A stretch of DNA of 64,000 nt from Mycobacterium sp. ENV421 (GCF_002887815.1 NZ_PDHO01000005.1:62001-126000), one strand, 5' to 3'. Counted from the stretch's first letter, positions 25,973 through 34,830 are shown. Numbers and translations are program-made. The notes: generated by a model not told the origin, from the letters alone.

Positions 25973-26996
25973 CCGGGGCGGCTTCGGTCGTGTCCGTGTC
26001 CGTGTCCGTGTCCGTGTCCGTGTCCGTGTCCGCGGGCGCCGGCTCTTCGTCGGCGTCGTCTTGCTTATTGCCGTTGTCACCCATCGACTTCGCCATGCGT
26101 CTCAACCACGTTCGCACCTGTTCGGCGTGCGGCTTGGGGGCGGGAAATTCCTCTTCGATGGCGGCGTTGAGTTCGGCGCCGATCATGATGGCGAAGCCGA
26201 GGAAGAACGCGAACAGCAGGAACGCGATCGGGGTCGCCAGCGCGCCATATGTATAGCCGGTGCTGGTGATCCAGGTCAGGTAGAACCGCAGGCCCATCGC
26301 CGCGACCGCGAACACCGCGGCGGCCAGGATCGCACCCCACACCAGGCGATGGGTGGGTAGCGGTTTGGGCAGCGACACCCGGTAGAGGATCGTCACCGCC
26401 AGCACCAAGGTCACCGCCAGCGCGGGGTAGTAGCCGTAGTGCAAGATGTTGTCCCAGCTGTCCGGTAGATACGACGAGATCTTGCGGGGGCCGAGCGCCA
26501 CGAACGGTGCGCTGGCGATGACGAACACCAGCATCACCACGTAGAGCCCGAGCGCGAAGAACCGTTGCCGCACCGGATGTCGCAGCGGCGTCTGGTCGTG
26601 AGCTTCCACCACCGAGTCGACGAACGCCGAGATGGCCGACGAACCGGCCCACAGGCTGATGACGAAACCGAATGACACCACCTCGCCGCGTGCGCCCGCC
26701 ACGATGTCGCGGACCGTCGGCTGGATGATCTCGTTGACAACGTTCTTCGAGAAGAAGCTGTTCGCGAAGTTGATCAGCTGGTTCTCGATGGTCGGCAGGG
26801 TATCCGGTCCGAACATCGGCGCGATGTACGCCAGGCTCCCGAGAATCCCGAGTAGCAGCGGCGGCAACGACAGCACAGACCAGAAACCGGCCTGGGCCGC
26901 CTCGGAGAAAATCGAGTCGTCCCAGCTCTTGGACAACGTGCGTTTCGAGATCCGCCACACGTGATGACGAGACGGCTTGGCCGGTTGGTCAGTCAT
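25959..26996 (-). CDS. YihY/BrkB-family inner membrane protein (Rv2707-like)
   Basis: 345 residues. Six or so transmembrane helices are visible: near 35-60 (FWSVLSLPPLLLGILGSLAY), 105-130, 150-175 (GLYVVMLVFVIASAPFVAL), 190-210 (YPALAVTLVLAVTILYRV), 220-240 and 255-280 (PIAFLLFAFFLGFAIMIGAELNA). The GAELNAAIEE end of the core is typical of the family. The role of YihY proteins is unsettled; the old RNase BN name is wrong for them. The cytoplasmic tail ends in a run of alternating Asp-Thr encoded by a hexamer repeat at 25990-26031. The ATG at 26996 is the only family-like start. It converges with and overlaps the DUF3039 gene. Confidence 0.88.
   Translation of the reverse strand: MTDQPAKPSRHHVWRISKRTLSKSWDDSIFSEAAQAGFWSVLSLPPLLLGILGSLAYIAPMFGPDTLPTIENQLINFANSFFSKNVVNEIIQPTVRDIVAGARGEVVSFGFVISLWAGSSAISAFVDSVVEAHDQTPLRHPVRQRFFALGLYVVMLVFVIASAPFVALGPRKISSYLPDSWDNILHYGYYPALAVTLVLAVTILYRVSLPKPLPTHRLVWGAILAAAVFAVAAMGLRFYLTWITSTGYTYGALATPIAFLLFAFFLGFAIMIGAELNAAIEEEFPAPKPHAEQVRTWLRRMAKSMGDNGNKQDDADEEPAPADTDTDTDTDTDTDTTEAAPVSPS
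25990..26031. repeat. Hexanucleotide tandem repeat (GTGTCC)x7
   Basis: Seven perfect copies of GTGTCC lie in the 3' end of the YihY-family gene, reading as Asp-Thr repeats on the minus strand. Because the unit is 6 nt, copy-number change alters tail length but keeps the frame. Confidence 0.97.
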
Positions 26997-27056
26997 GACC
27001 AGTCCAGCATTCCTGACGACGGCGATCCTGCCCAGCGACGCGGCCGCGAGTAGTTG

Positions 27057-27248
27057 TTACGCCTCCGACGGGCTGACTTCGATCACCGCGGCCAACTCGA
27101 TCAACTTGGCCTGGTGCTCGTTGGCGTGATGCTGGCAGAACAGGAGTTCGGCACCGGAGGGAAGCTTGGCGCGCACCCGGGCCGCCGCACCACAGCGGTC
27201 GCAGCGATCAGCCTTGGTCAATTCAGGACTGGTCAGGGTCGCGTTCAT
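27057..27248 (-). CDS. Small zinc-ribbon protein (DUF7455-like)
   Basis: 63 residues. CDRCGAAARV and LLFCQHHANEHQ give a CxxC plus C-x-H-H pattern that suits a small zinc-binding fold; the N-terminus is polar and the last residues acidic. Similar short proteins occur near sigA/sigB in actinobacteria and have no known function. The ATG at 27248 is chosen because ACGGAGGAG lies just upstream; a longer in-frame start at 27299 lacks one. Confidence 0.78.
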   Translation of the reverse strand: MNATLTSPELTKADRCDRCGAAARVRAKLPSGAELLFCQHHANEHQAKLIELAAVIEVSPSEA

Positions 27249-27407
27249 GGGCTCCTCCGTAAGGTGCTCAGCGCTTCGGTGACTGGTCGCCACCGTCACG
27301 TATCTCTACTGTCTCAGACGTTTTGTGTTCCGGCCTTGTTCCCCGGTGGTTTAACGCTGTGTCGTGTCTCACGCCTTCTCGTGTTGCGGGTGGTGCAGTG
27401 TGGTCGT

Positions 27408-27773
27408 ATGTACCCGAATCCGGAATTCTTACTCCACCTGTGCGGACAGCGAGACTGGGAAACCGCGCGGGCCAGTGGCGAACTTTGCCCCGCGTCGCTG
27501 AGCGAAGCCGGGTTCATTCACCTGTCGACGCCGGAGCAGGTCCACCTGCCGGCCAACCGGTTGTACTCCGGCCGAACCGATTTGGTGCTGCTCCACATCG
27601 ACCCTCGACAGCTGCAGGCGCCGCTGCGTTGGGAACACGGTGTTACAACGGATCCCGCGTCGATGCGGTTCCCGCACCTGTACGGCCGGTTGCCCACGTC
27701 GGCCGTGATGGACATCACGCCGTATCTGCCCGGGCCGGATGGCCGGTTTCAGCCGTTCGAGCCGTCGACGTAG
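27408..27773 (+). CDS. DUF952 protein
   Basis: 121 residues. The family signature is GFIHLSTPEQVHLPANRLY, with LLHIDPRQLQAPLRWEHG and FPHLYGRLPTSAVMD after it. DUF952 proteins are small and cytoplasmic with no established activity. The ATG at 27408 starts at the usual point (MYPNPEFLLHLC); longer in-frame starts run into non-coding sequence. The last 25 nt overlap the convergent RidA-like gene. Confidence 0.83.
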   Translation: MYPNPEFLLHLCGQRDWETARASGELCPASLSEAGFIHLSTPEQVHLPANRLYSGRTDLVLLHIDPRQLQAPLRWEHGVTTDPASMRFPHLYGRLPTSAVMDITPYLPGPDGRFQPFEPST

Positions 27774-28126
27774 GCGTCGGCCTCGATCTCCACCAGCACC
27801 TCGGGCTCGATGAGTGCGGCGACCTCGACCATGGTGGCCGCCGGGCGGATCGCGCCGAAGAACTCCGCGTGCACCGCGCCGACCTCGCGCCAGGCTGTGA
27901 TGTCGGTGAGGTAGATCCGGGTGCGAATCACGTCGGACAGCGAGGCGCCGAGATCGTCCAGCGCTGTTGCTATGCGCTGCAATGCATTTCGAGTCTGAAC
28001 GACGACGTCGTCGCCCGCGCCGGTGGTGCCGGAGACCGCGACGTGCGGGCCGATCCGAACCGCCCTGGAGTAGCCGACTTCGGGCTCGTAGGCCGATTTC
28101 GAGGACAGATTCACCCTACTGAACAC
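27749..28126 (-). CDS. RidA/YjgF-family protein
   Basis: 125 residues, a complete RidA domain: SAYEPEVGYSRAVRIGPHVAVSGTTG, TRNALQRIATALDDLGASLSDVIRTRIYLTD and PEVLVEIEADAYVDG. RidA proteins hydrolyse reactive enamines and imines released by pyridoxal enzymes. The arginine in VIRTRIYLTD is at the usual substrate-binding position, but this is a divergent subgroup, so imine deaminase activity is not assured. The GTG at 28126 is 6 nt after a TACCCT -10 box (28138-28133), a leaderless layout. It is syntenic with Rv2704 near sigA. Confidence 0.85.
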   Translation of the reverse strand: MFSRVNLSSKSAYEPEVGYSRAVRIGPHVAVSGTTGAGDDVVVQTRNALQRIATALDDLGASLSDVIRTRIYLTDITAWREVGAVHAEFFGAIRPAATMVEVAALIEPEVLVEIEADAYVDGSNG

Positions 28127-28282
28127 GGCGCCAGGGTAAGCGGGTGCGACCTGCTCGCGCAGCTGAATTACGGGTGGCGATCAGGCCGATCATGACACGG
28201 CGGCCAGCGCTGAGGTGATGGTTTGTGACGGCAACGAAAATAACCGCGGGTCCGATCGGGGCCGGCGGGTCGTGGGACCTAC

Positions 28283-29761
28283 TCAGCCGCTGCCGTACAG
28301 GTGCAGTGATCGTGCGGCGGCGGTGGCCACGGCAGCGCGCAGCGACGTGATCGGAGAACTGCCGCGGGTGTGAACCGCGTTGGACAACAGCACCACGTAG
28401 GTGTCCGATCGTGGGTCCAGCCACAGGGACGTCCCGGTGAAGCCGGTGTGGCCGAAGCTGCCGATCGGGAACACCGCACCGCGTGTGGAAGATTGGCCCG
28501 TGTCGATGTCCCAGCCGAGACCGCGAAGGTTCTGCCCGGGGATCGCCGGATACCGCCCGAGATCGCCCGGGTTCCCATTCAGCGCCGCGTTGGCCGCGTC
28601 CAGTTGTCCCGAGTTATGTCCCGGCTGCTGCGGGGAGGTCATCAGCTCGAGGGTCGCCTGCGTGAGCGGAAAAGCGCTGGGCTTGCCGGCTAGCCGGTCG
28701 AGTAGTGCCTGTGCGAAGACGCTGACATCGGAGGCTGTGGAGAACAGGCCGGCATGTCCGGCCACCCCGCCCATTCGTCGCGCGGTCGTATCGTGCACAG
28801 TGCCGCGCAGCAGGTGGCCGAAATCCGGGTTGCGGTTCGGCTCGCCGGGGTTGTCCTCATCCCACGCCGTCGGTGCGATACGGGGGAGCAGATCCGTATT
28901 CCATTGGCCTGCGGAACATTCCGTTGCTTCCGTGGGCGACCAGCGGACTGCGGCGCCCGTGATCGTATGGTGCCCGCACACTTTCGCCAGCGGTAGGTAA
29001 CGGGTGTCGGCCATCCCCAGTGGGGCGAACACATTCTGGTGAACGTAGTCGTCCTCGGGCTCGCCGGTGAGCCGCTCGATCAGCGCGCCGAGCAGGATGA
29101 AGTTGATGTCGGAGTAGCGAAACCCCTCTCCGGGAGGCGATTCCAGCGGTGTGGTCAGTGCGCGACGGAAACCCTCGGCGCGATCGGGGGAATCCAAACC
29201 CCACGGGTCCTTGAGCTCGACGTCACCGGTTTCACCTGAGGTGTGGGTGAGCAGCATCCGCACCGTGACGGCGGCGCGCTTGGGATCGTTACCGGTGTTG
29301 AACTCAGGCAGATACTTCTGAATCGGGTCGTCGAGTGCCAGCCGGCCCTGCTCGTAAAGCTGCATGACGGCCGTCGCGGTGGCCAGCGGCTTCGTCAGGG
29401 ACGCGAGATCGAAGGTGGTGTCCTCGGTCATCGGTTCGGCGGGCGCGGGTGATCCCTCCAGACCCCGCTCACCGGCCAGCTTGCGCACCCCGTAGGCCCT
29501 GCGGAAGACGACCGTGCCCGCGTGCCCGACCGTGACCACCGCACCAGGCAGGCGGTTCGCCGCGACGGCCTCGGTCATGATCGCCGACACCGCGGGAAGA
29601 TCGGGTGTCGGTGGCCCGGCCGGCGTCGCGGGTGCGTAGGTGGGAACCGCTTGCGGGGTGACCGTGGCGTGCGGCGCGGGACCGTGCGAGCATGCGGCGG
29701 CCAGGGTCAGCAGTACGCCCCCGGCAGCGCGAGCTGCCAGCTGAAAACGGCCGCGGCGCAA
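28283..29761 (-). CDS. Serine beta-lactamase-like / penicillin-binding lipoprotein
   Basis: 492 residues. The N-terminus RGRFQLAARAAGGVLLTLAAACSHG is a signal peptide with lipobox L-A-A-A-C, so it is probably lipidated and exported. The class C / DD-peptidase fold shows all three motifs: SLTK in FDLASLTKPLATA, YSDIN in GFRYSDINFILLG and HTG in FGHTGFTGTSLWLD. Relatives are esterases, DD-carboxypeptidases or beta-lactamases; the substrate cannot be chosen from sequence. The start is a TTG, 17 nt after the sigA stop, and gives the only complete signal peptide, so cotranscription with sigA is likely. As I recall, M. tuberculosis has no such gene between sigA and Rv2704. Confidence 0.87.
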   Translation of the reverse strand: MRRGRFQLAARAAGGVLLTLAAACSHGPAPHATVTPQAVPTYAPATPAGPPTPDLPAVSAIMTEAVAANRLPGAVVTVGHAGTVVFRRAYGVRKLAGERGLEGSPAPAEPMTEDTTFDLASLTKPLATATAVMQLYEQGRLALDDPIQKYLPEFNTGNDPKRAAVTVRMLLTHTSGETGDVELKDPWGLDSPDRAEGFRRALTTPLESPPGEGFRYSDINFILLGALIERLTGEPEDDYVHQNVFAPLGMADTRYLPLAKVCGHHTITGAAVRWSPTEATECSAGQWNTDLLPRIAPTAWDEDNPGEPNRNPDFGHLLRGTVHDTTARRMGGVAGHAGLFSTASDVSVFAQALLDRLAGKPSAFPLTQATLELMTSPQQPGHNSGQLDAANAALNGNPGDLGRYPAIPGQNLRGLGWDIDTGQSSTRGAVFPIGSFGHTGFTGTSLWLDPRSDTYVVLLSNAVHTRGSSPITSLRAAVATAAARSLHLYGSG

Positions 29762-29778
29762 CGGAATTGGTTCGGCCC

Positions 29779-31263
29779 TCAGTCGAGGTAGTCGCGCAGC
29801 ACCTGAGAACGGCTCGGGTGCCGCAGCTTGCTCATGGTCTTCGACTCGATCTGGCGGATCCGCTCACGGGTGACCCCGTACACCTGCCCGATCTCGTCAA
29901 GGGTGCGCGGCTGGCCGTCGGTCAGGCCGAACCGCAGCCGCACCACGCCGGCTTCGCGCTCGGACAGCGTCTCGAGCACCGACTGCAGCTGATCCTGGAG
30001 CAGCGTGAACGAGACGGCGTCGACGGCCACGACGGCCTCGGAGTCCTCGATGAAGTCGCCGAGCTGGCTGTCGCCCTCGTCGCCGATGGTCTGGTCCAGC
30101 GAGATGGGTTCACGCGCGTACTGCTGGATCTCCAGCACCTTCTCGGGCGTGATGTCCATTTCCTTGGCCAGCTCTTCGGGAGTGGGCTCGCGGCCCAGGT
30201 CCTGGAGCAGCTCACGCTGGATGCGGCCGAGCTTGTTGATGACCTCGACCATGTGCACCGGGATACGGATGGTGCGAGCCTGGTCGGCCATCGCGCGGGT
30301 GATGGCCTGACGGATCCACCACGTCGCATAGGTGGAGAACTTGTAGCCCTTGGTGTAGTCGAACTTCTCCACCGCGCGGATCAGACCCAGGTTGCCCTCC
30401 TGGATGAGGTCCAGGAAGGCCATGCCGCGACCGGTGTAGCGCTTGGCCAGCGACACCACCAGACGCAGGTTGGCCTCGAGCAGATGGTTTTTCGCGCGGT
30501 CGCCGTCGCGGCAGATCCACTGCATGTCGCGGCGCTGCTGAACCGGCAGCTTCTCGCCCTTGTCGGTCTTCTCCGCCATCAACTGGGTGGCGTAGAGGCC
30601 TGCCTCGATCCGCTTGGCGAGCTCGACCTCTTCCTCGGCGTTGAGCAGCGCGACCTTGCCGATCTGCTTCAGGTAGGCGCGAACCGAGTCGGCCGAGGCG
30701 GTGAGCTCGGCGTCCTTGCGGGCCTGCCGCAGTGCCTCGGACTCTTCTTCGTCCCACACGAAGTCGCCGGAGGCCTTGTCCTTCTCCGACGGTTCGGCGA
30801 TGTCTTCTTCGTCCCCGGACTCGCCCTCGGCGGCCGGCGCGGCCGCGGCCGGGGTCGCTTCCTCGTCGGCCGCGTCGTCAGAATCGGCGACGTCCTCGAG
30901 GTCCTCGAGTTCGATGTCGTCCTCGGCTACGTCGAGTTCGGGATCGACATCGAGGTCGCCGTCGAGTTCCTCATCGGCGCCGGCCTCGGCGTCGGTGTCG
31001 GCGGGGGACGCATCCTTCTTGGCCCGGCCGCGGGTGGCCGGCGCCTTCTTCGCGGCAGCCTTGGTGGCGCGCGCCTTTTTCGGGGTGGCCGTTCCGTCGG
31101 TGATCTCGGAATCGCCGGGTTCGGCTCCGGCCGCGCGGGGAGCGGCCTTGGCGGCACGCTTGACCGGCGCGGAACCGTTGGCCGCCGGCTTCTTCGCGGG
31201 AGTCTTGGTGGCGGTGCGCTTCACCGGCTCATCGGTTGCCGGGCTTGCCTTCGTCGCTGCCAC
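29779..31263 (-). CDS. sigA: Primary RNA polymerase sigma factor SigA
   Basis: 494 residues. The N-terminal third is Ala/Lys-rich then strongly acidic, as in mycobacterial SigA. Conserved regions follow: 1.2 ([20 protein letters not shown]), 2 ([40 protein letters not shown]), 3 and 4 ([40 protein letters not shown]), ending in SQVLRDYLD. It directs housekeeping transcription at the TANNNT promoters seen across this window. The GTG at 31263 matches the M. tuberculosis start ([18 protein letters not shown]) and has AAAGGG 6 nt upstream. The acidic linker is shorter than in M. tuberculosis (528 residues). Confidence 0.97.
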   Translation of the reverse strand: MAATKASPATDEPVKRTATKTPAKKPAANGSAPVKRAAKAAPRAAGAEPGDSEITDGTATPKKARATKAAAKKAPATRGRAKKDASPADTDAEAGADEELDGDLDVDPELDVAEDDIELEDLEDVADSDDAADEEATPAAAAPAAEGESGDEEDIAEPSEKDKASGDFVWDEEESEALRQARKDAELTASADSVRAYLKQIGKVALLNAEEEVELAKRIEAGLYATQLMAEKTDKGEKLPVQQRRDMQWICRDGDRAKNHLLEANLRLVVSLAKRYTGRGMAFLDLIQEGNLGLIRAVEKFDYTKGYKFSTYATWWIRQAITRAMADQARTIRIPVHMVEVINKLGRIQRELLQDLGREPTPEELAKEMDITPEKVLEIQQYAREPISLDQTIGDEGDSQLGDFIEDSEAVVAVDAVSFTLLQDQLQSVLETLSEREAGVVRLRFGLTDGQPRTLDEIGQVYGVTRERIRQIESKTMSKLRHPSRSQVLRDYLD

Positions 31264-31393
31264 GTACACCCTTTCGGTCGTGCTGGCTCTCGGCGGGCGT
31301 GGACGCGCCACCGAAAGCGTCGGCTATGAGGACTATTGGCGTGGATCTCGTGGTGGATTCTCGCCGCTATCCGGTAGGCGGCCGCCATCGACC

Positions 31394-31399
31394 ATTGTA
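31394..31399 (-). promoter_or_regulatory. Candidate -10 box of sigA
   Basis: TACAAT on the minus strand is a near-perfect -10 hexamer and would place the start near 31387, giving a leader of about 125 nt before the sigA GTG. No good -35 element is seen at 17 nt spacing. Confidence 0.45.
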
Positions 31400-31438
31400 A
31401 CGACAGTGTGGGCTGCTACCGCGCCGAGCGACGAAAAA

Positions 31439-32221
31439 TCAGCGTGTGACGTCGGCCTGCGCCGCCATCGCGGCCCCGACGATGCCCGCCTCATTCTGCA
31501 ACTCGGCGGCGACCACCGGGGTCCGGTTCTTCAGCAGCGGGATCCATTTGTCGGCCTTCCGGCTGATGCCGCCGCCGGCGATGAACAGCTCAGGCCACAG
31601 CGCGTTCTCGATGCTGACCAGCACTTTCGTGACTTCCTCGCTCCACCGTTCGTAGCTCCAGTCCTTGCGTTCCTTGACCGAGGACGCCGCTCGGTGTTCG
31701 GCCTCCTTGCCGTCGACCTCGAGATGACCGAACTCGGTGTTAGGCAGCAGCTGGCCGCCGTGGATCACCGCGGATCCGATCCCGGTGCCGAAGGTCAGCA
31801 CGATGATCACGCCGTCCCGGTTGCGTCCGGCGCCGTGGTGTTGCTCGGCGATGCCCGCCGCGTCGGCGTCGTTGAGCACCACCACGCGCTGACCGCCCAG
31901 GGCCGCGCCGATGACCTCGGAGGCGTTGGTGCCGATCCAGCCCTTGTCGACGTTGGCCGCGGTCTGCACGACGCCGTTGACGACGACGCCGGGGTAGGTG
32001 ACGCCCAGCGGGCCGGTCCAGTCGAAGTGCTTGACCACCTCGGCGACCGTCGCGGCGACCGCTTCGGGGGTGGAGGGCTGCGGGGTCGCCAACTTGTAGC
32101 GGTCGCCGATCAGTTTGCCGGTGTCGAGATCGACGATGCCGCCCTTGACCCCGCTGCCGCCGACGTCGACGCCGAAGCCGCGGTTCTGTCCGGGGGTGGT
32201 GGGGGATTCGGTCTCGGGCAT
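31439..32221 (-). CDS. ppgK: Polyphosphate glucokinase
   Basis: 260 residues of the ROK/actin-fold sugar kinase family. GFGVDVGGSGVKGGIVDLDTG is the phosphate-1 region (motif GVDVGGSGVKGG); GVTYPGVVV, VLNDADAAGIAE with the catalytic aspartate and VLTFGTGIGSAVI follow. The enzyme phosphorylates glucose using polyphosphate or ATP and is cytoplasmic. The ATG at 32221 has GAGGAG 8 nt upstream; the in-frame extension to 32356 crosses the divergent promoter region and is rejected. It lies between sigA and suhB as in M. tuberculosis (Rv2702). Confidence 0.94.
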   Translation of the reverse strand: MPETESPTTPGQNRGFGVDVGGSGVKGGIVDLDTGKLIGDRYKLATPQPSTPEAVAATVAEVVKHFDWTGPLGVTYPGVVVNGVVQTAANVDKGWIGTNASEVIGAALGGQRVVVLNDADAAGIAEQHHGAGRNRDGVIIVLTFGTGIGSAVIHGGQLLPNTEFGHLEVDGKEAEHRAASSVKERKDWSYERWSEEVTKVLVSIENALWPELFIAGGGISRKADKWIPLLKNRTPVVAAELQNEAGIVGAAMAAQADVTR

Positions 32222-32322
32222 GGGCTGCTCCTCGGCGACGCGGGCGGTCTGCGCGATGCACACACTAGTGGCTGCGCGCCCCTTTGTGTTCGGTGTCGGG
32301 AGGTCTGTGCTGCGATGGTCGG

Positions 32323-33183
32323 GTGAGCGACAACGGCGGAGAAGAGTTACGGGCACTGGCCGAGCAGCTGGCCGCCGAAGCCGCCGCGTTCGTCCGTCGC
32401 CGGCGAGCGGAAGTCTTCGGCGACGAGCGGGCTGAGGCCGCGAATGCGATTCAGGCCGAGGTAGTTCAGACGAAGAGCACGCCGACCGATCCGGTGACCA
32501 TTGTGGACACCGAAACCGAACTCCTGCTGCGTGATCGGCTCAGCGCGCTGCGTCCCGGCGATGTGATTCTCGGGGAAGAGGGCGGCGGCCCGGCGGCCGG
32601 AGCGGACGGTGCGGTCTGCTGGGTGCTCGACCCGATCGACGGCACGGTGAACTTCATGTACGGCATTCCGGCATACGGGATCTCGGTCGCCGCCCAGATC
32701 GACGGCGTGTCGGTCGCGGGCGCGGTGGCCGACGTGGTCAGCGGTGAGGTCTACTCGGCGGCCGCCGGGCGCGGCGCCCATGTGTCCCGCGGCGGGCAGC
32801 GCCGCGAGCTGCGGGCCGCCCCGGTGACCGAGCTGTCGATGGCGTTGGTGGGCACCGGGTTCGGCTATGCCCCGCAGCGGCGCGCCGAGCAGTCCGCGTT
32901 ACTGGCGGGGTTGCTGCCGCTGGTGCGTGACGTCCGCCGGATCGGCTCGGCCTCGCTGGATCTGTGCATGGTCGCCGCGGGCCGTCTCGACGCCCACTAC
33001 GAGCACGGACTGCATGTGTGGGACTGGGCCGCGGGCGCGCTGATCGCCGCCGAGGCGGGCGCGGTGGTGGCGCTGCCGCGACTCGACGAGGACGGCGCGC
33101 TGCTGGTGGCGGCGGCGCCGGGGATCGCGGCTGCGCTCACCGACGCCCTGGCGGGTTTCGGCGGTCTGCGGCCGCTGGCCTAG
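32323..33183 (+). CDS. suhB: Inositol monophosphatase family protein SuhB
   Basis: 286 residues. The Mg-dependent phosphatase motifs are in place: metal-binding GEEGGG, WVLDPIDGTVNFMYG and the C-terminal HVWDWAAGALIAAEAGA. Family members release inorganic phosphate from inositol-1-phosphate, feeding myo-inositol for PI and mycothiol in mycobacteria; related sugar phosphates are possible substrates. The GTG at 32323 is favoured over an ATG-like start at 32284 on family length. It is divergent from ppgK (101 bp between starts), and its stop codon abuts that of cei. Confidence 0.92.
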   Translation: MSDNGGEELRALAEQLAAEAAAFVRRRRAEVFGDERAEAANAIQAEVVQTKSTPTDPVTIVDTETELLLRDRLSALRPGDVILGEEGGGPAAGADGAVCWVLDPIDGTVNFMYGIPAYGISVAAQIDGVSVAGAVADVVSGEVYSAAAGRGAHVSRGGQRRELRAAPVTELSMALVGTGFGYAPQRRAEQSALLAGLLPLVRDVRRIGSASLDLCMVAAGRLDAHYEHGLHVWDWAAGALIAAEAGAVVALPRLDEDGALLVAAAPGIAAALTDALAGFGGLRPLA

Positions 33184-33834
33184 TCAGCAGGTGCCGTTGT
33201 GGATCTTGGTCAGCAACGTCGAATCGGCCGGCTCGGTGGCGTCCGGGCGCAGACCGGCCAGGACGGCGTCGATGTCGTCGCTGTGCGCCAGCGTGGTGAA
33301 GTCGGTGCCGATGGCCAGGTCCACCGAGTCGTCCTTGCGGTCGTCCTGGAACAGCTCGACGCACGGTGCCACCAGCCAGACCGCGGCCGCACCGGCCCGG
33401 CCGCCGGCGCCGAAGCGGATCTGGCCCTGACAGGTCAGCCGGGTGCTGGTGTAGATGGGGTCGTTGGCCGCGGTGGGCTGGGCGAAGCCGAGGTCACGCA
33501 GCGCGCCGGCGATCTCGCCGGCCTGGCCGCCCTGGCCGCTGGCGTTGAGCACCCGGATTTTGGTGTCGACGAGCTTGGCCGGTGCGACGTCGATCATCGA
33601 CGAGTGCGACACCTGTTGGCCGAGGGTGGGGGCGCCGGGATCGGCGGCCGGTGGCGGCGGGTTGCAGGCGGCCGCCTCCCGCACGTCGACCGGGCGGGTC
33701 AGCACGAATCCCCACACGATCGCGGTGATCACGAACATCACGCCCAGGGCGATGAGTCCGGGCAGGTAGTTGCGTCGACGGAACGGGCGACCGTGCTTGT
33801 CGAAGGCCGTGCCCTCCGTGATTTGAGCGACCAC
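33184..33834 (-). CDS. cei: Envelope integrity protein Cei
   Basis: 216 residues. A short cytoplasmic start with FDKHGRPFRRRNYLPG leads into one transmembrane helix (about 27-47, LIALGVMFVITAIVWGFVL). The extracytoplasmic part contains a LytR_C-like domain (IRVLNASGQGGQAGEIAGAL, LGFAQPTA) with several cysteines for disulfides and ends HNGTC. The M. tuberculosis counterpart (Rv2700) is required for envelope integrity and virulence. The GTG at 33834 is 6 nt after a TAGAGT -10 box (33846-33841), so the mRNA is probably leaderless. A perfect CRP-type site is centred about 72 bp upstream of that start. Confidence 0.9.
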   Translation of the reverse strand: MVAQITEGTAFDKHGRPFRRRNYLPGLIALGVMFVITAIVWGFVLTRPVDVREAAACNPPPPAADPGAPTLGQQVSHSSMIDVAPAKLVDTKIRVLNASGQGGQAGEIAGALRDLGFAQPTAANDPIYTSTRLTCQGQIRFGAGGRAGAAAVWLVAPCVELFQDDRKDDSVDLAIGTDFTTLAHSDDIDAVLAGLRPDATEPADSTLLTKIHNGTC

Positions 33835-33898
33835 GGATGCACTCTAGAGGCACGGGCTGGATCCCGGCCCAACACGCCCGTCGATCAGAATGAATACA

Positions 33899-33914
33899 TG
33901 TGACGTAAATCACA
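33899..33914. promoter_or_regulatory. CRP-type cAMP receptor protein site
   Basis: TGTGA-CGTAAA-TCACA is an exact match to the CRP consensus TGTGA-N6-TCACA. It lies between divergent cei and the DUF4193 gene, about 72 bp upstream of the predicted cei start (a class I activator distance) and 91 bp before the DUF4193 ATG. From memory the M. tuberculosis orthologue pair is a predicted or known Rv3676 target. Confidence 0.88.
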
Positions 33915-34004
33915 TACGACGTAAGGGGGATCTGGGCACGAATCGTTTGGCGGATCCGTTCCACGCTGATACAAAGCCATGCTGAGGTTACGAGGGGACA
34001 AGAG

Positions 34005-34307
34005 ATGGCTACCGACTACGACGCCCCGCGGCGCACCGAGACCGACGAGGTGTCCGAGGATTCGCTGGAGGAACTCAAGGCGCGCCGCAACGAGGCGCAG
34101 TCGGCCGTAGTAGACGTCGACGAGACGGATTCCGCGGAGAATTTCGAGCTGCCCGGGGCGGATCTGTCGGGTGAAGAGCTGTCGGTACGCGTTGTTCCCA
34201 AGCAGGCCGACGAATTCACCTGCTCGAGTTGCTTCCTGGTGCATCACCGCAGCCGGCTGGCCAGCGACAAGAACGGCGTCATGATCTGCACCGACTGCGC
34301 CGCGTAG
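34005..34307 (+). CDS. DUF4193 zinc-ribbon protein (Rv2699c-like)
   Basis: 100 residues. An acidic, helical N-terminus (VSEDSLEELKARRNEAQ) precedes LRVVPKQADEFTCSSCFLVHHRSRL-type sequence and ends with MICTDCAA, so CSSC and CTDC form a probable four-cysteine zinc ribbon. The family is highly conserved and abundant in mycobacteria without a known molecular role. CGAGGGGACAAGAG precedes the ATG. A CRP-type site lies upstream, between this gene and cei. Confidence 0.88.
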   Translation: MATDYDAPRRTETDEVSEDSLEELKARRNEAQSAVVDVDETDSAENFELPGADLSGEELSVRVVPKQADEFTCSSCFLVHHRSRLASDKNGVMICTDCAA

Positions 34308-34319
34308 TCAGCGGGGCCA

Positions 34320-34805
34320 TCAGCTCCGCAGCGCGGAGAGCACCCGGTCCGGGTGGCGGGCGCTGACCAGCCAGTACGGCGTCGGATCGTCCGGATCGTC
34401 GAGCACCACCAGAACCAGCGGACCCACCCAGCCGCGATGCAGCACGAACGCTGCCGGATCGAGCTGACGGCCCAGCGCCGCCGACTTCGCCGTTCGCGGG
34501 ATCTCGGCCGACCGGGACACCACCGACGTCGGAAGATGTGCTTGACCCGCCCACAATTCGACGTCATCGCCGTTGCCGCCGCCGGTCACGACCCGGACTT
34601 CGGTGCGGCTCATCCACAGCAGCACGCCCACCGCGACGGCGCCGAGCACCGCATACGGCAGCCACACCGGCAGGGTGCGCACACCCATGGTGACTTCCTT
34701 GGCGATCAGTGCCGCCAAGGCCAGACCGAGCGGCCACCACCACCACGGCACCCAAAGCCGCTCGCGGTACCGCACGGTTTGCGAGGTCACACGCGAACCA
34801 GACAC
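34320..34805 (-). CDS. DUF3093 membrane protein (Rv2698-like)
   Basis: 161 residues, the length I recall for Rv2698. The N-terminus [27 protein letters not shown] and a second hydrophobic segment ([21 protein letters not shown]) form a membrane hairpin, followed by a small beta-rich cytoplasmic domain ([39 protein letters not shown]). No function is assigned to DUF3093. The GTG at 34805 is favoured over an ATG at 34829 because a TACCCT -10 box (34818-34813) sits 7 nt before the GTG; the ATG would lie upstream of that promoter. The promoter is shared head to head with dut. Confidence 0.83.
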   Translation of the reverse strand: MSGSRVTSQTVRYRERLWVPWWWWPLGLALAALIAKEVTMGVRTLPVWLPYAVLGAVAVGVLLWMSRTEVRVVTGGGNGDDVELWAGQAHLPTSVVSRSAEIPRTAKSAALGRQLDPAAFVLHRGWVGPLVLVVLDDPDDPTPYWLVSARHPDRVLSALRS

Positions 34806-34812
34806 GCGGCCA

Positions 34813-34822
34813 AGGGTAGTCT
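34813..34822. promoter_or_regulatory. Bidirectional leaderless promoter of dut and the DUF3093 gene
   Basis: The ten bases AGGGTAGTCT hold two overlapping -10 boxes. TAGTCT (34817-34822, plus strand) is 8 nt before the dut GTG, and TACCCT (34818-34813, minus strand) is 7 nt before the DUF3093 GTG. The two hexamers share the TA step. Confidence 0.7.
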
Positions 34823-34830
34823 TTCCCATC

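Noticed and set aside
25990..26031. GTGTCC repeat as a CRISPR array
   Set aside because: Units are 6 nt with no spacers and the repeat is in frame inside a membrane-protein gene.
32284..32322. Upstream in-frame start for suhB and a long start for ppgK that overlap each other
   Set aside because: The extended N-termini are not family-like and would cross the shared promoter region; the shorter starts fit homologue lengths.
34806..34829. ATG at 34829 as the DUF3093 start, one base from the dut start
   Set aside because: It lies upstream of the TACCCT -10 box. The GTG at 34805 fits both the promoter and the recalled 161-residue length.
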